DNA of 64,000 nt from Oribacterium sp. P6A1 (GCF_000702885.1 NZ_JNKO01000010.1:43206-107205), one strand, 5' to 3'; shown: positions 9,043-17,699, numbered from the stretch's first letter. Notes: a model not told the origin generated them from the letters alone. Numbers and translations are program-made.

Positions 9043-9074
9043 GGTCATTGATTGAAGTGTTTTACGTCCTGATT

Positions 9075-9102
9075 TGCATATCGAGTCATATCGGCGTATA
9101 CT
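9075..9102 (+). promoter_or_regulatory. Candidate araC-type regulator promoter with a CATATCG direct repeat between its boxes
   Basis: TTGCAT (9075-9080) and TATACT (9097-9102) are 16 bases apart. Two identical heptamers CATATCG, at 9077-9083 and 9087-9093, have a 10-base period, so both face the same side of the helix. AraC proteins bind direct repeats. A dimer here would cover the regulator's own promoter and sit about 35 bases upstream of the rhaA -35 box, allowing autoregulation and rhaA activation. This role is an inference. Confidence 0.5.
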
Positions 9103-9222
9103 GTTGAGATATATTAATGTTACGGCTCAGCAGGCATATGCAGGGATGATTCGGAGGGCATCAAGCTCTTCATACGTAAGCCGACTGAACTGTCACATAT
9201 CAAGACCGCAAAAAGGAGATTT

Positions 9223-10194
9223 ATGAACCCGGAAATACTTGAACAGCTTTCTTACCTGACATCAGAAGAAATGGAACTCCTGAACGGTCATCAGACTATT
9301 GACCGTTCTCTTTATTATGCCCCGGAAAAAGGCGAAAAAAATACCGTCATCGATCACCGGAAGGTGCTGGATAACGGTAAACTCATAGACATTCGCCCAC
9401 ACACAAGATTTGTACATTTCCCGAAACACAGCCACAACTATATAGAATTCGTATATATGTGTGTGGGCTCTACCAGGCATGTCATTGACGGACAGGACAT
9501 CACTCTCCGGGAGGGGGATCTTCTTTTCATGAACCAGCATGCAACCCAGGAGATATATCCCGCCGGAAGAGATGATATAGCTGTGAACTTCATGATACGT
9601 CCTGAGTTTTTCGATTCGGTACTGCCGAAATTATCCGAAGACCACAATCCCCTGAGAGATTTTCTTATCAGTTGCCTGACTGATAAAGACATGGGGGGAA
9701 ATTACCTGTATTTTCAGGTGCATGGCCTGCTTCCGGTCCAGAACCTTATGGAAAACCTTATATGGCTGATGATAAAAAATCCCGAACAGAAAAGAAATCT
9801 GGCGCAGCAGTCCATGGCACTTCTTTTCGAACATCTGGTTTCGCAGGATGTAAACATTTGCCTTCCGGAAAATTCTTTTGAACAGGAACTCATGATAAAG
9901 CTCTTTAACTACATTGAAACAGAATATAAAAATGCTGCCCTTTCCGAATTTATCGAAAAGAACAGCATCGACATCTATACTATGGGACGCATCATTAAAA
10001 AGAACACCGGAAAAACCTTCAAGTACCTTCTCATGGATAAACGCATGAAGACCGCCGCATATCTTTTGAAGAATACAGAGCTTACAACCGTAGACATTTC
10101 GTACAATATTGGATATGAAAATACATCTTATTTCCATCGTCTGTTTAAAATGACTTACGGAATGTCACCTAGAGAGTTTAGAGTTTCATCATGA
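9223..10194 (+). CDS. AraC family transcriptional regulator, probable rhamnose operon activator
   Basis: This 323-residue protein has an N-terminal cupin sugar-sensing domain (FPKHSHNYIEFVYM near 66, REGDLLFMNQHATQEI near 97) and a C-terminal AraC-type double helix-turn-helix (about 225-320). The second helix region ends in the typical SYNIGYENTSYFHRLFK, then GMSPREFR. AAGGAGATTT precedes the ATG. It is divergent from rhaA and shares a control region with it, the usual arrangement for a RhaS/RhaR-like activator. The effector (rhamnose or rhamnulose) is inferred from the neighbours. Confidence 0.9.
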   Translation: MNPEILEQLSYLTSEEMELLNGHQTIDRSLYYAPEKGEKNTVIDHRKVLDNGKLIDIRPHTRFVHFPKHSHNYIEFVYMCVGSTRHVIDGQDITLREGDLLFMNQHATQEIYPAGRDDIAVNFMIRPEFFDSVLPKLSEDHNPLRDFLISCLTDKDMGGNYLYFQVHGLLPVQNLMENLIWLMIKNPEQKRNLAQQSMALLFEHLVSQDVNICLPENSFEQELMIKLFNYIETEYKNAALSEFIEKNSIDIYTMGRIIKKNTGKTFKYLLMDKRMKTAAYLLKNTELTTVDISYNIGYENTSYFHRLFKMTYGMSPREFRVSS

Positions 10195-10262
10195 ATTGCT
10201 CTTGATGGTACAGTTTTTACTACATATCGCCTATTTCATTTCCATCGCTTGAGTTCTCCATA

Positions 10263-10556
10263 ATAATTACAATTTCCCTCTCATGAGGAGGTTCATTAAG
10301 AACTTATCCTGCTTCCATCTGTGACTTATTTCAATACTTTCCCTCTCACGAGGGGATTCTGTTTTGGAGACCTGTAAAATATGATACCTCTAAATTTCAA
10401 TACTTCCCCTCTCACGAGGGGGTTCATTACCTGCTTCAGATCCTTTAATGCCTCTGTTATTTCAATACTCTCCCTCTCACGAGGGGATTTAAATTTATAC
10501 AAAACAAAGTGCGCTATTCGTGGGATTTCAATACTTCCCCTCTCACGAGGGGATTC
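10263..10556 (-). CRISPR. Short CRISPR array: five 32-nt repeats, four 33-34-nt spacers
   Basis: Repeats lie at about 10263-10294 (degenerate), 10328-10359, 10394-10425, 10459-10490 and 10525-10556. On the plus strand each begins ATTTCAATAC and contains the palindromic CCCCTCTCACGAGGGG or a close variant. The minus-strand copy ends in ATTGAAAT, the 5' handle typical of type I-C crRNAs, so transcription is leftward. Spacers are unique: 33, 34, 33 and 34 nt. The degenerate leftmost repeat fits a leader-distal end. No leader is seen, because the right end abuts and overlaps the truncated cas3. With no adaptation or Cascade genes nearby, the array is probably an orphan unless another locus serves it. 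Confidence 0.93.
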
Positions 10557-11199
10557 TGCTACCTATCAACTCTTCAGCAACAAATTTTGCACCTTCTGAA
10601 ATATCTCTGTACTCAGGATCATCAAAAGAAGCTGTCTCTGTGAAATCTGCATCTACCAAACAAGAATAAAGCATTCTTGTATAGAATTCTTTTTCATTTT
10701 TTGACATTGACTTTACATCAAAGTGATCATTTTTGCTTATTGGTAACAACAGGTTATTACTTTTGACATAGTCATCTATGTCATCCCATTCTTTTTTACA
10801 GGCGATAGCTATTTTTTTGAAAGAATCCGATGTGATATATTCATAATCATCTGTAATCAGATAATCATTTTCTTTGCATCTTAGTAAAGAATGATGAGCA
10901 GCGATAATTCCGGCAATAGTACGCTTCATGAATTTACTATCAATAAATCCTTTTAAACCATAGTAATAAATCGCACCAACTATTGCATGATCTATCTTTG
11001 TTTCTTTCCCTTTAAGGACATTCTGAAACCGGACAGTATGCTTTCCTAAATCATGTAGTAATCCAATCTGTTCACCAATTTTACTATTGTCAAATTCAGC
11101 CGCATATTGACCTGCAGTCTTAGACACTTTCGTAAGGTGCTCATACAATGTTTCTGTTTTTCCATTATGATTATCATGGGCTAGATATTCTTCGGACAT
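10543..11199 (-). pseudogene. cas3: cas3 remnant: HD nuclease domain only, 3' end formed by a CRISPR repeat
   Basis: The 218-residue product is the N-terminal HD domain of Cas3: LLHDLGKHTVRFQN (H49-D50), KIDHAIVGA (H71), IIAAHHSLL (H102-H103) and LVDADFTET. All expected metal ligands are present. The helicase part is absent. The last codons (RIPS-stop) and the stop are read from the terminal CRISPR repeat, so the reading frame runs into the array. Type I-C loci run cas3-cas5-cas8-cas7-cas4-cas1-cas2-array, so one deletion from inside cas3 to inside the array explains the structure. GAGG lies 5 bases before the ATG. A free-standing HD nuclease (Cas3'') is possible but does not explain the junction. 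Confidence 0.85.
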
Positions 11200-11283
11200 A
11201 TTTACCTCACTAGTAATGTTGTAAACATTATAACACGTTCAGGGTTAAACGGTGCTAAATTTGTGCACATTGCATATTGCCAT

Positions 11284-11309
11284 AAAAAAAAGAGACTGAA
11301 TTCAGCCTC
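11284..11309 (-). terminator. Intrinsic terminator of hipBA
   Basis: On the minus strand GAGGCTGAA and TTCAGTCTC form a compact stem (one G-T pair) followed by eight T. The hipA stop codon lies inside the left arm. Confidence 0.75.
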
Positions 11310-12585
11310 TTTTCCTCAAAACAACACTTTCATATAATCTCATCATATTTTGACCAATTTCATCAATATTCAAAAATCCTTCAAGTCTTAGTTCCTTCAT
11401 ACTTTCTTCCAACGCAACAGGAAATTTCTCAACTAATCTTTTGTACTCTCTTTCGATAACTTTACTTGATATGCCCATTTCCGGTGATGCTGCTATAAAT
11501 GTATCTTTATTTATCCTGTCCCAAAGAATTTCATCGGCAATAACAATAGACATTTCTGCTGTAGACTCTTTATACAACATAGTAGAAACAAGATCATATG
11601 CCGGAGCAAGTGCTATTCCGGATAAATCAGACGAATAGAGTAAAGATAAATTTTTTATATGATTGTCTGTATTTCCGATCAAAACATCATAAATCAAAAT
11701 ATCCAGCAATAAAATCTGATCACGAAGCGGATTATTGGAATTTTTTCGTATAAGATTAAATATTTTTTCTAAATATCCGTCACCAACTGATTCATATTTT
11801 CTTTGTCCTGGTATTCCCAATGCTTGTGCAAAATCTTCTTGATGGAGACGTAACGGACATGGCATTCCATCGATACTTTTCACTGAATTTTCAATATTTC
11901 TGTCATAACGCTTTGATGCCAGCAGTATTTCAGAATCCTGATAAGTTCCATGATTTACAATAAAACTATCTATAGTTGGTATCCCTAAATGTGCAGCCGT
12001 TCGAAGTGAAAGCTGTTCATTTTCAACTATATGCTTTAATCTGACATGGCTTTGTTTGACAATATGTGTACTTGGAGCAGTACCAATAGGTTGAAACCAT
12101 CGTCCTTCATTATAATATAGTCCAACCTTGCCCGATGCCCCGGTCAAAGAAAGATGTGACTTTACTAATAATTCTGTAGATTTTGTTGCACCTTCAGCCG
12201 CCAGCTCTTTAACTTGTTTAGCCGTTAACAGCTCATATTGCGGGTCATCTACTTCGTTTCTACCAGCTTCTTCTATCCTTATTGCACCAAGGCATTCCTT
12301 GCCCAATCCGGCAAGTATAGTCAAATAGTCATTTTCATCTGCATGTAGCCATGCTGCCACGCTTTTTCTACTGAATCCTTCAGGAAGCAACCCTTCAAAA
12401 AAACAGCTTGTTTCACTTGGACTGAACATCTCTTTTCTCAGTGGAAGCATCACAGAAATCGCATGTCCCTTATTTAAATATTCATGATCATATTTAAATG
12501 AGGCATCCATAACATTATTTCCATGAATTCCTCCGACATAATACTCTTTTCCATGAATTTCTATAAACACATCAAGATTTCTCAT
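11302..12585 (-). CDS. hipA: HipA-like serine/threonine kinase toxin
   Basis: The 427-residue protein is a full-length HipA family kinase. Known HipA phosphorylates tRNA-synthetase targets and induces persistence. Visible landmarks are the N-terminal barrel-like domain (1-105), the mobile Ser-containing loop SLTGASGKVGLYY near residue 146, RLHQEDFAQALG near 247, the catalytic IGNTDNHIKNLSLLY near 303 and the metal-binding LAPAYDLVSTMLY near 325. These motifs appear intact. The ATG overlaps the hipB stop (TAATG), giving translational coupling to its antitoxin. A terminator follows directly. Confidence 0.93.
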   Translation of the reverse strand: MRNLDVFIEIHGKEYYVGGIHGNNVMDASFKYDHEYLNKGHAISVMLPLRKEMFSPSETSCFFEGLLPEGFSRKSVAAWLHADENDYLTILAGLGKECLGAIRIEEAGRNEVDDPQYELLTAKQVKELAAEGATKSTELLVKSHLSLTGASGKVGLYYNEGRWFQPIGTAPSTHIVKQSHVRLKHIVENEQLSLRTAAHLGIPTIDSFIVNHGTYQDSEILLASKRYDRNIENSVKSIDGMPCPLRLHQEDFAQALGIPGQRKYESVGDGYLEKIFNLIRKNSNNPLRDQILLLDILIYDVLIGNTDNHIKNLSLLYSSDLSGIALAPAYDLVSTMLYKESTAEMSIVIADEILWDRINKDTFIAASPEMGISSKVIEREYKRLVEKFPVALEESMKELRLEGFLNIDEIGQNMMRLYESVVLRKRG

Positions 12586-12800
12586 TATTCCCCCCTGGCT
12601 TCTATTGTTATATTCAATCCAAGAAGCATGGCTACCTGAATAGCTTTATCAAGCTGAATAGTTTTCTTTCCATTTTCGAGTTCCGATAAAAAACTGATGC
12701 TGAATCCTGTAAAATCCGAAATATACGCTTGAGTATACCCCAACTGTTTTCTTCTTTCACGCAAAGCTGTTCCAAAGGATCTTGAGTCTGTTATCTTCAT
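12585..12800 (-). CDS. hipB: HipB-like XRE antitoxin
   Basis: This 71-residue protein is one Cro/C1-type helix-turn-helix domain (FGTALRERRKQLGYTQAYIS, then GFSISFLSELENGKKTI). HipB antitoxins bind HipA, block its kinase activity and repress the operon. The lack of a long C-terminal tail is normal for short HipB forms. The ATG follows a GGAG element. It is the first gene of the two-gene operon. Whether it binds the palindromes at 12937-13030 is unknown; they lie 137-230 bases upstream of its start. Confidence 0.9.
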   Translation of the reverse strand: MKITDSRSFGTALRERRKQLGYTQAYISDFTGFSISFLSELENGKKTIQLDKAIQVAMLLGLNITIEARGE

Positions 12801-12936
12801 TTGATTTTTCTCCGGTTTCTAACGCCATTATAGTAATCTACATTATTTGTTTTCAGAAAATATAGTCAGCAAGCGTATAGTTTCAAAGAATATGAACTTT
12901 GCCGGACAGCTATTCTTTCTCTATTTTATGCACAAT

Positions 12937-13030
12937 TTAGCCGTTCGGCTATATTGCGGTTTGAATATACTTTATTTAGCCGAACGACTAATATCTTCTT
13001 GCTTTAAGAATAACTTAGTCGTTCAACTAA
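12937..13030. promoter_or_regulatory. Three 16-bp palindromic sites at an exact 39-bp period
   Basis: TTAGCCGTTCGGCTAT (12937-12952), TTAGCCGAACGACTAA (12976-12991) and TTAGTCGTTCAACTAA (13015-13030) share the consensus TTAGYCG-WW-CRRCTAA. Their start points are 39 bases apart in both intervals. The 23-base spacers between them are unrelated in sequence. This looks like a tandem operator array for a dimeric regulator. It lies between hipB (minus) and the EamA gene (plus); the nearest promoter-like element is the TATAAT at 13086-13091, upstream of the EamA gene. The cognate regulator is not identified. Confidence 0.7.
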
Positions 13031-13085
13031 TTCAAGTCCTATCCTCAGACATTATCAGCTTTTTATACTTTTTCAGTTTTTTTGA

Positions 13086-13128
13086 TATAATGAGATGATG
13101 CATTTCTAATAAACATCATTATGCATCA
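13086..13128 (+). promoter_or_regulatory. TATAAT box and adjacent 8-bp inverted repeat upstream of the EamA gene
   Basis: TATAAT lies at 13086-13091 with a poor -35 (TTATAC) 17 bases upstream. TGATGCAT (13096-13103) and ATGCATCA (13121-13128) form an inverted repeat at the expected transcription start, where a repressor or leader hairpin could act. Confidence 0.4.
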
Positions 13129-13199
13129 ATAATGAAGTGGGTACATATTATATATTCAAGAACGACTTACAGCCCACTGTATATCATTCCGGAGGTCTT

Positions 13200-14057
13200 A
13201 TGGAAAAGAAGAAATCAAAAGCAATTCTTTACATCTGTTCATCAGCATTTTTCTTCAATCTCATGAATATATTTGTACGTCTTTCAGGAGACGTTCCAAG
13301 CATACAGAAAAGTTTCTTCAGGAATCTGGTGGCTGTATTTGTAGCCTTATTCATGCTTTTGAAAAGCGGTGAAGGATTTCATCCTCAAAAAAAGAACCTT
13401 CCAGTACTTTTGGGAAGATCCTTTTTTGGTACCATCGGAATCCTTTGCAACTTTTATGCCGTTGACCATCTGCCTTTGGCCAATGCTTCCATCCTGAACA
13501 AAATGGCTCCTTTTATGGTTCTTATCTTTTCATATTTCATTTTGAAAGAAAAATTGAAGTCCGTACATATCTTTATCATTCTGCTGGCATTTGCAGGATG
13601 TTTGTTCGTAGTAAAACCTTCTCCCGACAACATAAATCTCATAGGTTCTGTTTCAGGTCTCATGGGCGGAATCACGGCAGGGCTTGCCTACACTCTTGTA
13701 AGACTTGCAGGGCTTCGGGGTGAAAAAGGTGCCACCATCGTGCTGTTCTTCTCGGCATTCTCCTGCCTTTCAGTACTTCCTTACATAGCACTTAACTTCC
13801 ATCCTATGACATTGCACCAGCTCTCCATGCTACTCCTTGCAGGAGCCTCAGCTACAGCCGCACAGTTCTCAGTCACCGCCGCCTACAGCCATGCACCATC
13901 AAAGGAAATATCCGTTTATGATTATACTCAGGTGCTTTGGGCCGCAGCATTTGGCTTCCTTCTGTTTGGAGACATTCCAGATGTATTTAGTGTAGTCGGT
14001 TACTGCTTGATCATAGGTGCAGCCATAGTGATGTACATGTACAATCAACGTCATTAG
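13200..14057 (+). CDS. EamA/DMT family transporter
   Basis: This 285-residue protein has ten predicted membrane helices in two EamA repeats (about 5-140 and 150-282), as in drug/metabolite exporters. Features include the first repeat's VRLSGDVPSIQKSFFRNLVAV near 22-42 and the second repeat's SKEISVYDYTQVLWAA near 240. The start at 13200 follows GGAGG. A 21-codon upstream extension has no such site. It probably exports a small metabolite across the inner membrane; the substrate cannot be deduced. It stands alone, convergent with the oxidoreductase at 14076 and downstream of the palindrome array. Confidence 0.9.
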   Translation: MEKKKSKAILYICSSAFFFNLMNIFVRLSGDVPSIQKSFFRNLVAVFVALFMLLKSGEGFHPQKKNLPVLLGRSFFGTIGILCNFYAVDHLPLANASILNKMAPFMVLIFSYFILKEKLKSVHIFIILLAFAGCLFVVKPSPDNINLIGSVSGLMGGITAGLAYTLVRLAGLRGEKGATIVLFFSAFSCLSVLPYIALNFHPMTLHQLSMLLLAGASATAAQFSVTAAYSHAPSKEISVYDYTQVLWAAAFGFLLFGDIPDVFSVVGYCLIIGAAIVMYMYNQRH

Positions 14058-14075
14058 GAAACAAAAGTATTCCTG

Positions 14076-15155
14076 TTATTTATTGAAAATAATCCTGCCC
14101 TGCTCCTGAGATTCTCTCATCATTATAGCCATATATGAATCAAGAAGAGCCTCCCGTAAAGGATATGGGGAATTGCAGCTGCCTTTTGAGTATTCAGCAG
14201 TTTCTTTCATAAGCATCGCAATGGCAGTTTCATCATCAGAAAGACCGCACAGTCCAAAAGGAGGCTCATACAAAACCTCTCCCCGGAAAGAAATCCTGCT
14301 GATCTCTTTGATATAACGAAGATTCGGATTGGAATCGTTTGTTTCAATGACCCGGGACTCAATTTCCAGTTCAGCTTCTGCAGCACGATTGTCCGCATCA
14401 AGATAACAGACATGATTATCTATTATCTCCCCTCTGACTCCCTGCAGTTTATAAGTCTTTTTCCTGATAGGAGAACGATACTGTTCGGAATCAAACTCGT
14501 ATACTGCGGTTTTTCCATTTTCAAACTCAAATAAAGCCACAGTGCGGTTTTTCCCGGATACTCTTCCATCCACTATCTCTTCGTATCTTGTTAATGTTTC
14601 TGTCGTTGGGAAAGTGTATGTCCTGGAATAAACCGAGAATCCGGTGTCAGCATTAATTCCAAGCAACGCCCTCATGATACTCGCTCCATGATATTCATGG
14701 GCCAGTGAAATATTGAGATAATTGACTTCTCCTATGATTCCCTTTTTCACAAGCTTAAGAAGGGCACTGTACTGCGGATATCGGATATACTGTTCCGCCA
14801 CCACAAGCTTTTGTCCCTGTTCATCTCTTTTGCTTAGTTCCAAAAGTGTTTCTTTGTCAATTCCTGCCGGTGTTTCCAGAAGTACCGTACAGCCTTTATC
14901 AAGCCAATGCATAGCTGTTTCCGCACCTGCAGTCTTTGCTACAGAAACCACCACAAAATCCGGCTTATGGGAAAGACATTCCTCTTCTGAAGTCGTGCAG
15001 GATATGCCGTATTCATCACGTATCCTTTTGGCTTTTTCTTCACTCCTTGAGAGCATGGTACATAGTTCAAAAACATCAGGAAGCGCTTTTGCAATCCTCA
15101 CATAGTACATAGCTCTCCATCCTGTTCCGACAATAACAAATCTGTATTTTCCCAA
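14076..15155 (-). CDS. Gfo/Idh/MocA family oxidoreductase
   Basis: The 359-residue protein has an N-terminal Rossmann fold (FVIVGTGWRAMYYVRIAK, residues 5-22) and a C-terminal alpha/beta domain of the GFO/IDH/MocA type. Members use NAD(P) to oxidise or reduce sugars, inositols and related compounds. VLLETPAGIDKE near residue 90 corresponds to the family's conserved EKP-type loop, with Thr in place of Lys. That Lys is normally part of the active site, so the enzyme may be atypical. The start codon is TTG, 7 bases after AAGGAG. The substrate is unknown. Confidence 0.85.
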   Translation of the reverse strand: MGKYRFVIVGTGWRAMYYVRIAKALPDVFELCTMLSRSEEKAKRIRDEYGISCTTSEEECLSHKPDFVVVSVAKTAGAETAMHWLDKGCTVLLETPAGIDKETLLELSKRDEQGQKLVVAEQYIRYPQYSALLKLVKKGIIGEVNYLNISLAHEYHGASIMRALLGINADTGFSVYSRTYTFPTTETLTRYEEIVDGRVSGKNRTVALFEFENGKTAVYEFDSEQYRSPIRKKTYKLQGVRGEIIDNHVCYLDADNRAAEAELEIESRVIETNDSNPNLRYIKEISRISFRGEVLYEPPFGLCGLSDDETAIAMLMKETAEYSKGSCNSPYPLREALLDSYMAIMMRESQEQGRIIFNK

Positions 15156-15191
15156 AAGATTTCTCCTTCCAGCGCACTGTCTTGTAATTAT

Positions 15192-15746
15192 TTATATTCT
15201 GCCAAATGCCACTCCCAGCACTGCAGCAAAAATTATCAGATGTATCGGTGATGCTTTTCTTTTCAGGAAGCGTTTATGCAAAAGAATAAACATTATAAGT
15301 ATGATGGTTATCACTATATTTACACGATTCAGGCCACCATCCATCCTGCAGTTGTTTATAATCATATAAAGTCCGGTAGATAGGATGATTCCTACGATGC
15401 ATGGCTTGATGCCCCTGAGCACCGCCTGAAATTCAGGGTTATCCGTAATATTCTTCAGTATGGTTGATACGATCAGAATGATGACAAATGATGGAATAGC
15501 AACGGCCGTTGTTGCTATGACAGCTCCAAGGACTCCCGCCTGACTGCTTCCAATGTAAGTTGCCATATTTACCATGATGGGGCCCGGGGTGCTTTCGCTG
15601 ACAGCTATCATGTAAGTGAGCTGATCTTCACTCAGCCACCCGTAGGTCATAACCACATCCCTTATCAGAGGTATAGCACCATATGCCCCGCCAAAAGCGA
15701 ATATTCCTATCTGTAAAAACCCTAAAAATAATTGAAGATATATCAA
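15192..15746 (-). CDS. chrA: Chromate transporter family protein, half-size (ChrA, second of a pair)
   Basis: This 184-residue membrane protein is a single CHR domain. It has FLQIGIFAFGGAYGAIPLIR at its start, then SESTPGPIMVNMATYIGSSQ near residue 49, and about six hydrophobic segments. Short-chain ChrA proteins work as pairs of opposite topology; full-length ones have both halves fused. The start codon is TTG, preceded by GGGAG. It is 60 bases downstream of the other half. The physiological substrate in an anaerobe may be sulfate or another anion and not chromate; this is not decided by sequence. Confidence 0.88.
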   Translation of the reverse strand: MIYLQLFLGFLQIGIFAFGGAYGAIPLIRDVVMTYGWLSEDQLTYMIAVSESTPGPIMVNMATYIGSSQAGVLGAVIATTAVAIPSFVIILIVSTILKNITDNPEFQAVLRGIKPCIVGIILSTGLYMIINNCRMDGGLNRVNIVITIILIMFILLHKRFLKRKASPIHLIIFAAVLGVAFGRI

Positions 15747-15807
15747 ATGTCTCTCCCTTTTCTGTATATGTCAAAAGTTATTTAACTTTCATCGGTTACA
15801 ATCAGAA

Positions 15808-16359
15808 TCAGTGTTTCCTCATTTCCGAAACATAATTATATATCAGTCCAATGACTCCCGCCGTCATCATCATGACAACAGTAGAAATCTTAAATCCCAG
15901 GAATTCAGAACAAAGCATCAGAAGCATGGATGTACAAAAAATGATACGCGGAAAAAGCTTCTTTTTCATATTGGAAAGCATGCCGAGACCTGCATTAAAT
16001 ATCAAAAGTCCAACCGCAAGCTTGATTCCGCGAAAAGCATCTGCCACTACTTTTATTTCCATAAAATTACCCAGAAAGCAGGAAATCACATAGATAATCA
16101 GAAATGACGGAAGTATGACACCTATAGTTGCCGCAAACGCACCCTTCAGACCTTTCATCTTATATCCCACAAAGGTTGCGCAGTTTATGGCTATAGGGCC
16201 CGGAGTTGATTCAGCTATAACTGTCATATTCATCATCTCATCATGAGTTATCCATTTCTTTTTTGTAACGCAAATGTCCTCAATAAGAGAGATCATGGCG
16301 TATCCCCCTCCGAAGGTAAAACACCCGATCTTCGCAAAAGTCAAAAATAGTTCCAGCAT
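15808..16359 (-). CDS. chrA: Chromate transporter family protein, half-size (ChrA, first of a pair)
   Basis: This 183-residue CHR-domain protein is homologous to its downstream neighbour. FAKIGCFTFGGGYAMISLIE lies near residue 7 and AESTPGPIAINCATFVG near 49, followed by hydrophobic helices. GGGAG precedes the ATG. It forms a two-gene operon with the gene at 15192-15746, matching known paired short-chain ChrA systems. Confidence 0.88.
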   Translation of the reverse strand: MLELFLTFAKIGCFTFGGGYAMISLIEDICVTKKKWITHDEMMNMTVIAESTPGPIAINCATFVGYKMKGLKGAFAATIGVILPSFLIIYVISCFLGNFMEIKVVADAFRGIKLAVGLLIFNAGLGMLSNMKKKLFPRIIFCTSMLLMLCSEFLGFKISTVVMMMTAGVIGLIYNYVSEMRKH

Positions 16360-16387
16360 GTATTCTCCCTACAATGTTCAGGCTCTG

Positions 16388-17422
16388 TCAAACCGTTCTG
16401 TTCCCTTTAAGCACCTCACGATAATCCTCCAAATTTTTCTTTAAAAGCGTTGGAATTTGAAGCTCATAAGGACACTTCGTCATACATACTCCGCAATTCA
16501 CACAGTCCTCGATCTTCTCCATTTCTTTCTGCCAATGATCACTGAGCCAGCTCTTACTTGGAGCTCGTCTGAGCATTAACGACATTCTGTTACAGTTATT
16601 AATCTCTATACCAACCGTACATGGCATACAGTAGCCGCATCCACGGCAGAATTCTCCCATAAGTTCATCACGCTCGGCTTTGATAAACTGAAAGATATCG
16701 TCGTTCATGACAGGTGTCTCATTCATATATGAAAGCCACTCATCAAGCTCAGACTCTCTCTGGATTCCCCAAATCGGTACCGCACCATCAAATTGTGATA
16801 TGAAAGCCATGGCTGCCTTTGAATTCGTTATAAGTCCTCCGGCGAGGCCTTTCATGCAGATGAATCCTATGTTGTGCTCATTGGCAAGCTCTATGAGTTC
16901 TATTTCCTTTTCAGAAGCAAGATAGCTCATGGGGTACTGAACCGTATCATACAGTTCCGATTCGATAAGTTCCCTGGCAATTCCATACTTATGAGCAGTA
17001 CCGGAAATAAAACGTATCTTGCCCTTTTGTCTTGCCTCCTCCATACATTCATACATGCCGCTTCCGTCTCCCGGTCTGTAGCAGGTATTCATCATATGGA
17101 ACTGATAGATATCGAGATAGTCCGTTTTAAGATTTGTAAGTGTCGTATCCAGATCCTTCCAAAATTCCTCCGGCGTAGTCGCCTTGGTTTTTGAGGCAAT
17201 GAATATATCTTTCCGGTCCACATATCCTGTTCCGAAGGACTCTCCAAGTTTCACTTCACTGTCACTGTAAGCTCTTGCCGTATCAAAAAAGCGAATGCCT
17301 CCTTCATAAGCCTTTCTGAGAATCCTGATGGCTTCTTCAATGGATACTCTCTGAATCGGTAATGCTCCAAAACCGTTCTGCGGCACTTCAATTCCCGTTC
17401 TTCCTAAAACAACATTTTTCAT
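16388..17422 (-). CDS. Aldo/keto reductase with C-terminal 4Fe-4S clusters
   Basis: The 344-residue protein combines an aldo/keto reductase barrel (about 1-255) with a ferredoxin-like tail. The barrel has LGRTGIEVPQNGFGALPIQ at the start and FFDTARAYSDSEVKLG near 45-60 with the catalytic Asp and Tyr. The tail has CRGCGYCMPC near 263 and CVNCGVCMTKCP near 312, the arrangement for two 4Fe-4S clusters. Such proteins probably link NAD(P)H and iron-sulfur electron transfer; the substrate is unknown. The start at 17422 follows AAGGAG; an upstream extension lacks a ribosome binding site. Confidence 0.92.
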   Translation of the reverse strand: MKNVVLGRTGIEVPQNGFGALPIQRVSIEEAIRILRKAYEGGIRFFDTARAYSDSEVKLGESFGTGYVDRKDIFIASKTKATTPEEFWKDLDTTLTNLKTDYLDIYQFHMMNTCYRPGDGSGMYECMEEARQKGKIRFISGTAHKYGIARELIESELYDTVQYPMSYLASEKEIELIELANEHNIGFICMKGLAGGLITNSKAAMAFISQFDGAVPIWGIQRESELDEWLSYMNETPVMNDDIFQFIKAERDELMGEFCRGCGYCMPCTVGIEINNCNRMSLMLRRAPSKSWLSDHWQKEMEKIEDCVNCGVCMTKCPYELQIPTLLKKNLEDYREVLKGNRTV

Positions 17423-17643
17423 ACACTTCTCTCCTTGTAGAACTAAGACCCATTTAATGTTCGTTTCATAAAAATAACCCTTTTCCAATTGATGTCCATA
17501 GTTCCTTGCTTTCCCTTCCTGCAGCTTCCTTCCTATGTCATCCATGATATAATAAACATAAAAATCAGCACTGAATTAATAATACCATTTTGTCAGGGAT
17601 ACGTACATATTCTGCCATTCATACAATGATGGACAGCGAATAA

Positions 17644-17673
17644 ATCAGGTCAGGCTATAAAGCCTGACCTGAT
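17644..17673. terminator. 13-bp hairpin terminator downstream of the chemoreceptor gene
   Basis: ATCAGGTCAGGCT and AGCCTGACCTGAT form a perfect 13-bp stem with a 4-base loop, 27 bases beyond the chemoreceptor stop. Outer GAATAAA and TTTATTC extend the symmetry. The T-rich flank on the minus strand is TTTATTC, so it is a moderately strong terminator. Confidence 0.82.
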
Positions 17674-17699
17674 CTTCGTTTATTCATTTGGATATATCA

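Noticed and set aside
10543..11199. Intact stand-alone Cas3'' nuclease gene
   Set aside because: The reading frame ends within a CRISPR repeat, which marks a deletion junction, and no other cas gene is present; a functional free HD nuclease is possible but not the simplest reading.
12937..13030. Mini-CRISPR interpretation of the 39-bp periodic sites
   Set aside because: Repeats are only 16 bp and fully palindromic and spacers are 23 bases, both far from CRISPR dimensions.
12847..13098. Plus-strand ORF of 83 codons
   Set aside because: It has no ribosome binding site and its codons are formed largely by the palindromic operator array; no motif is recognisable.
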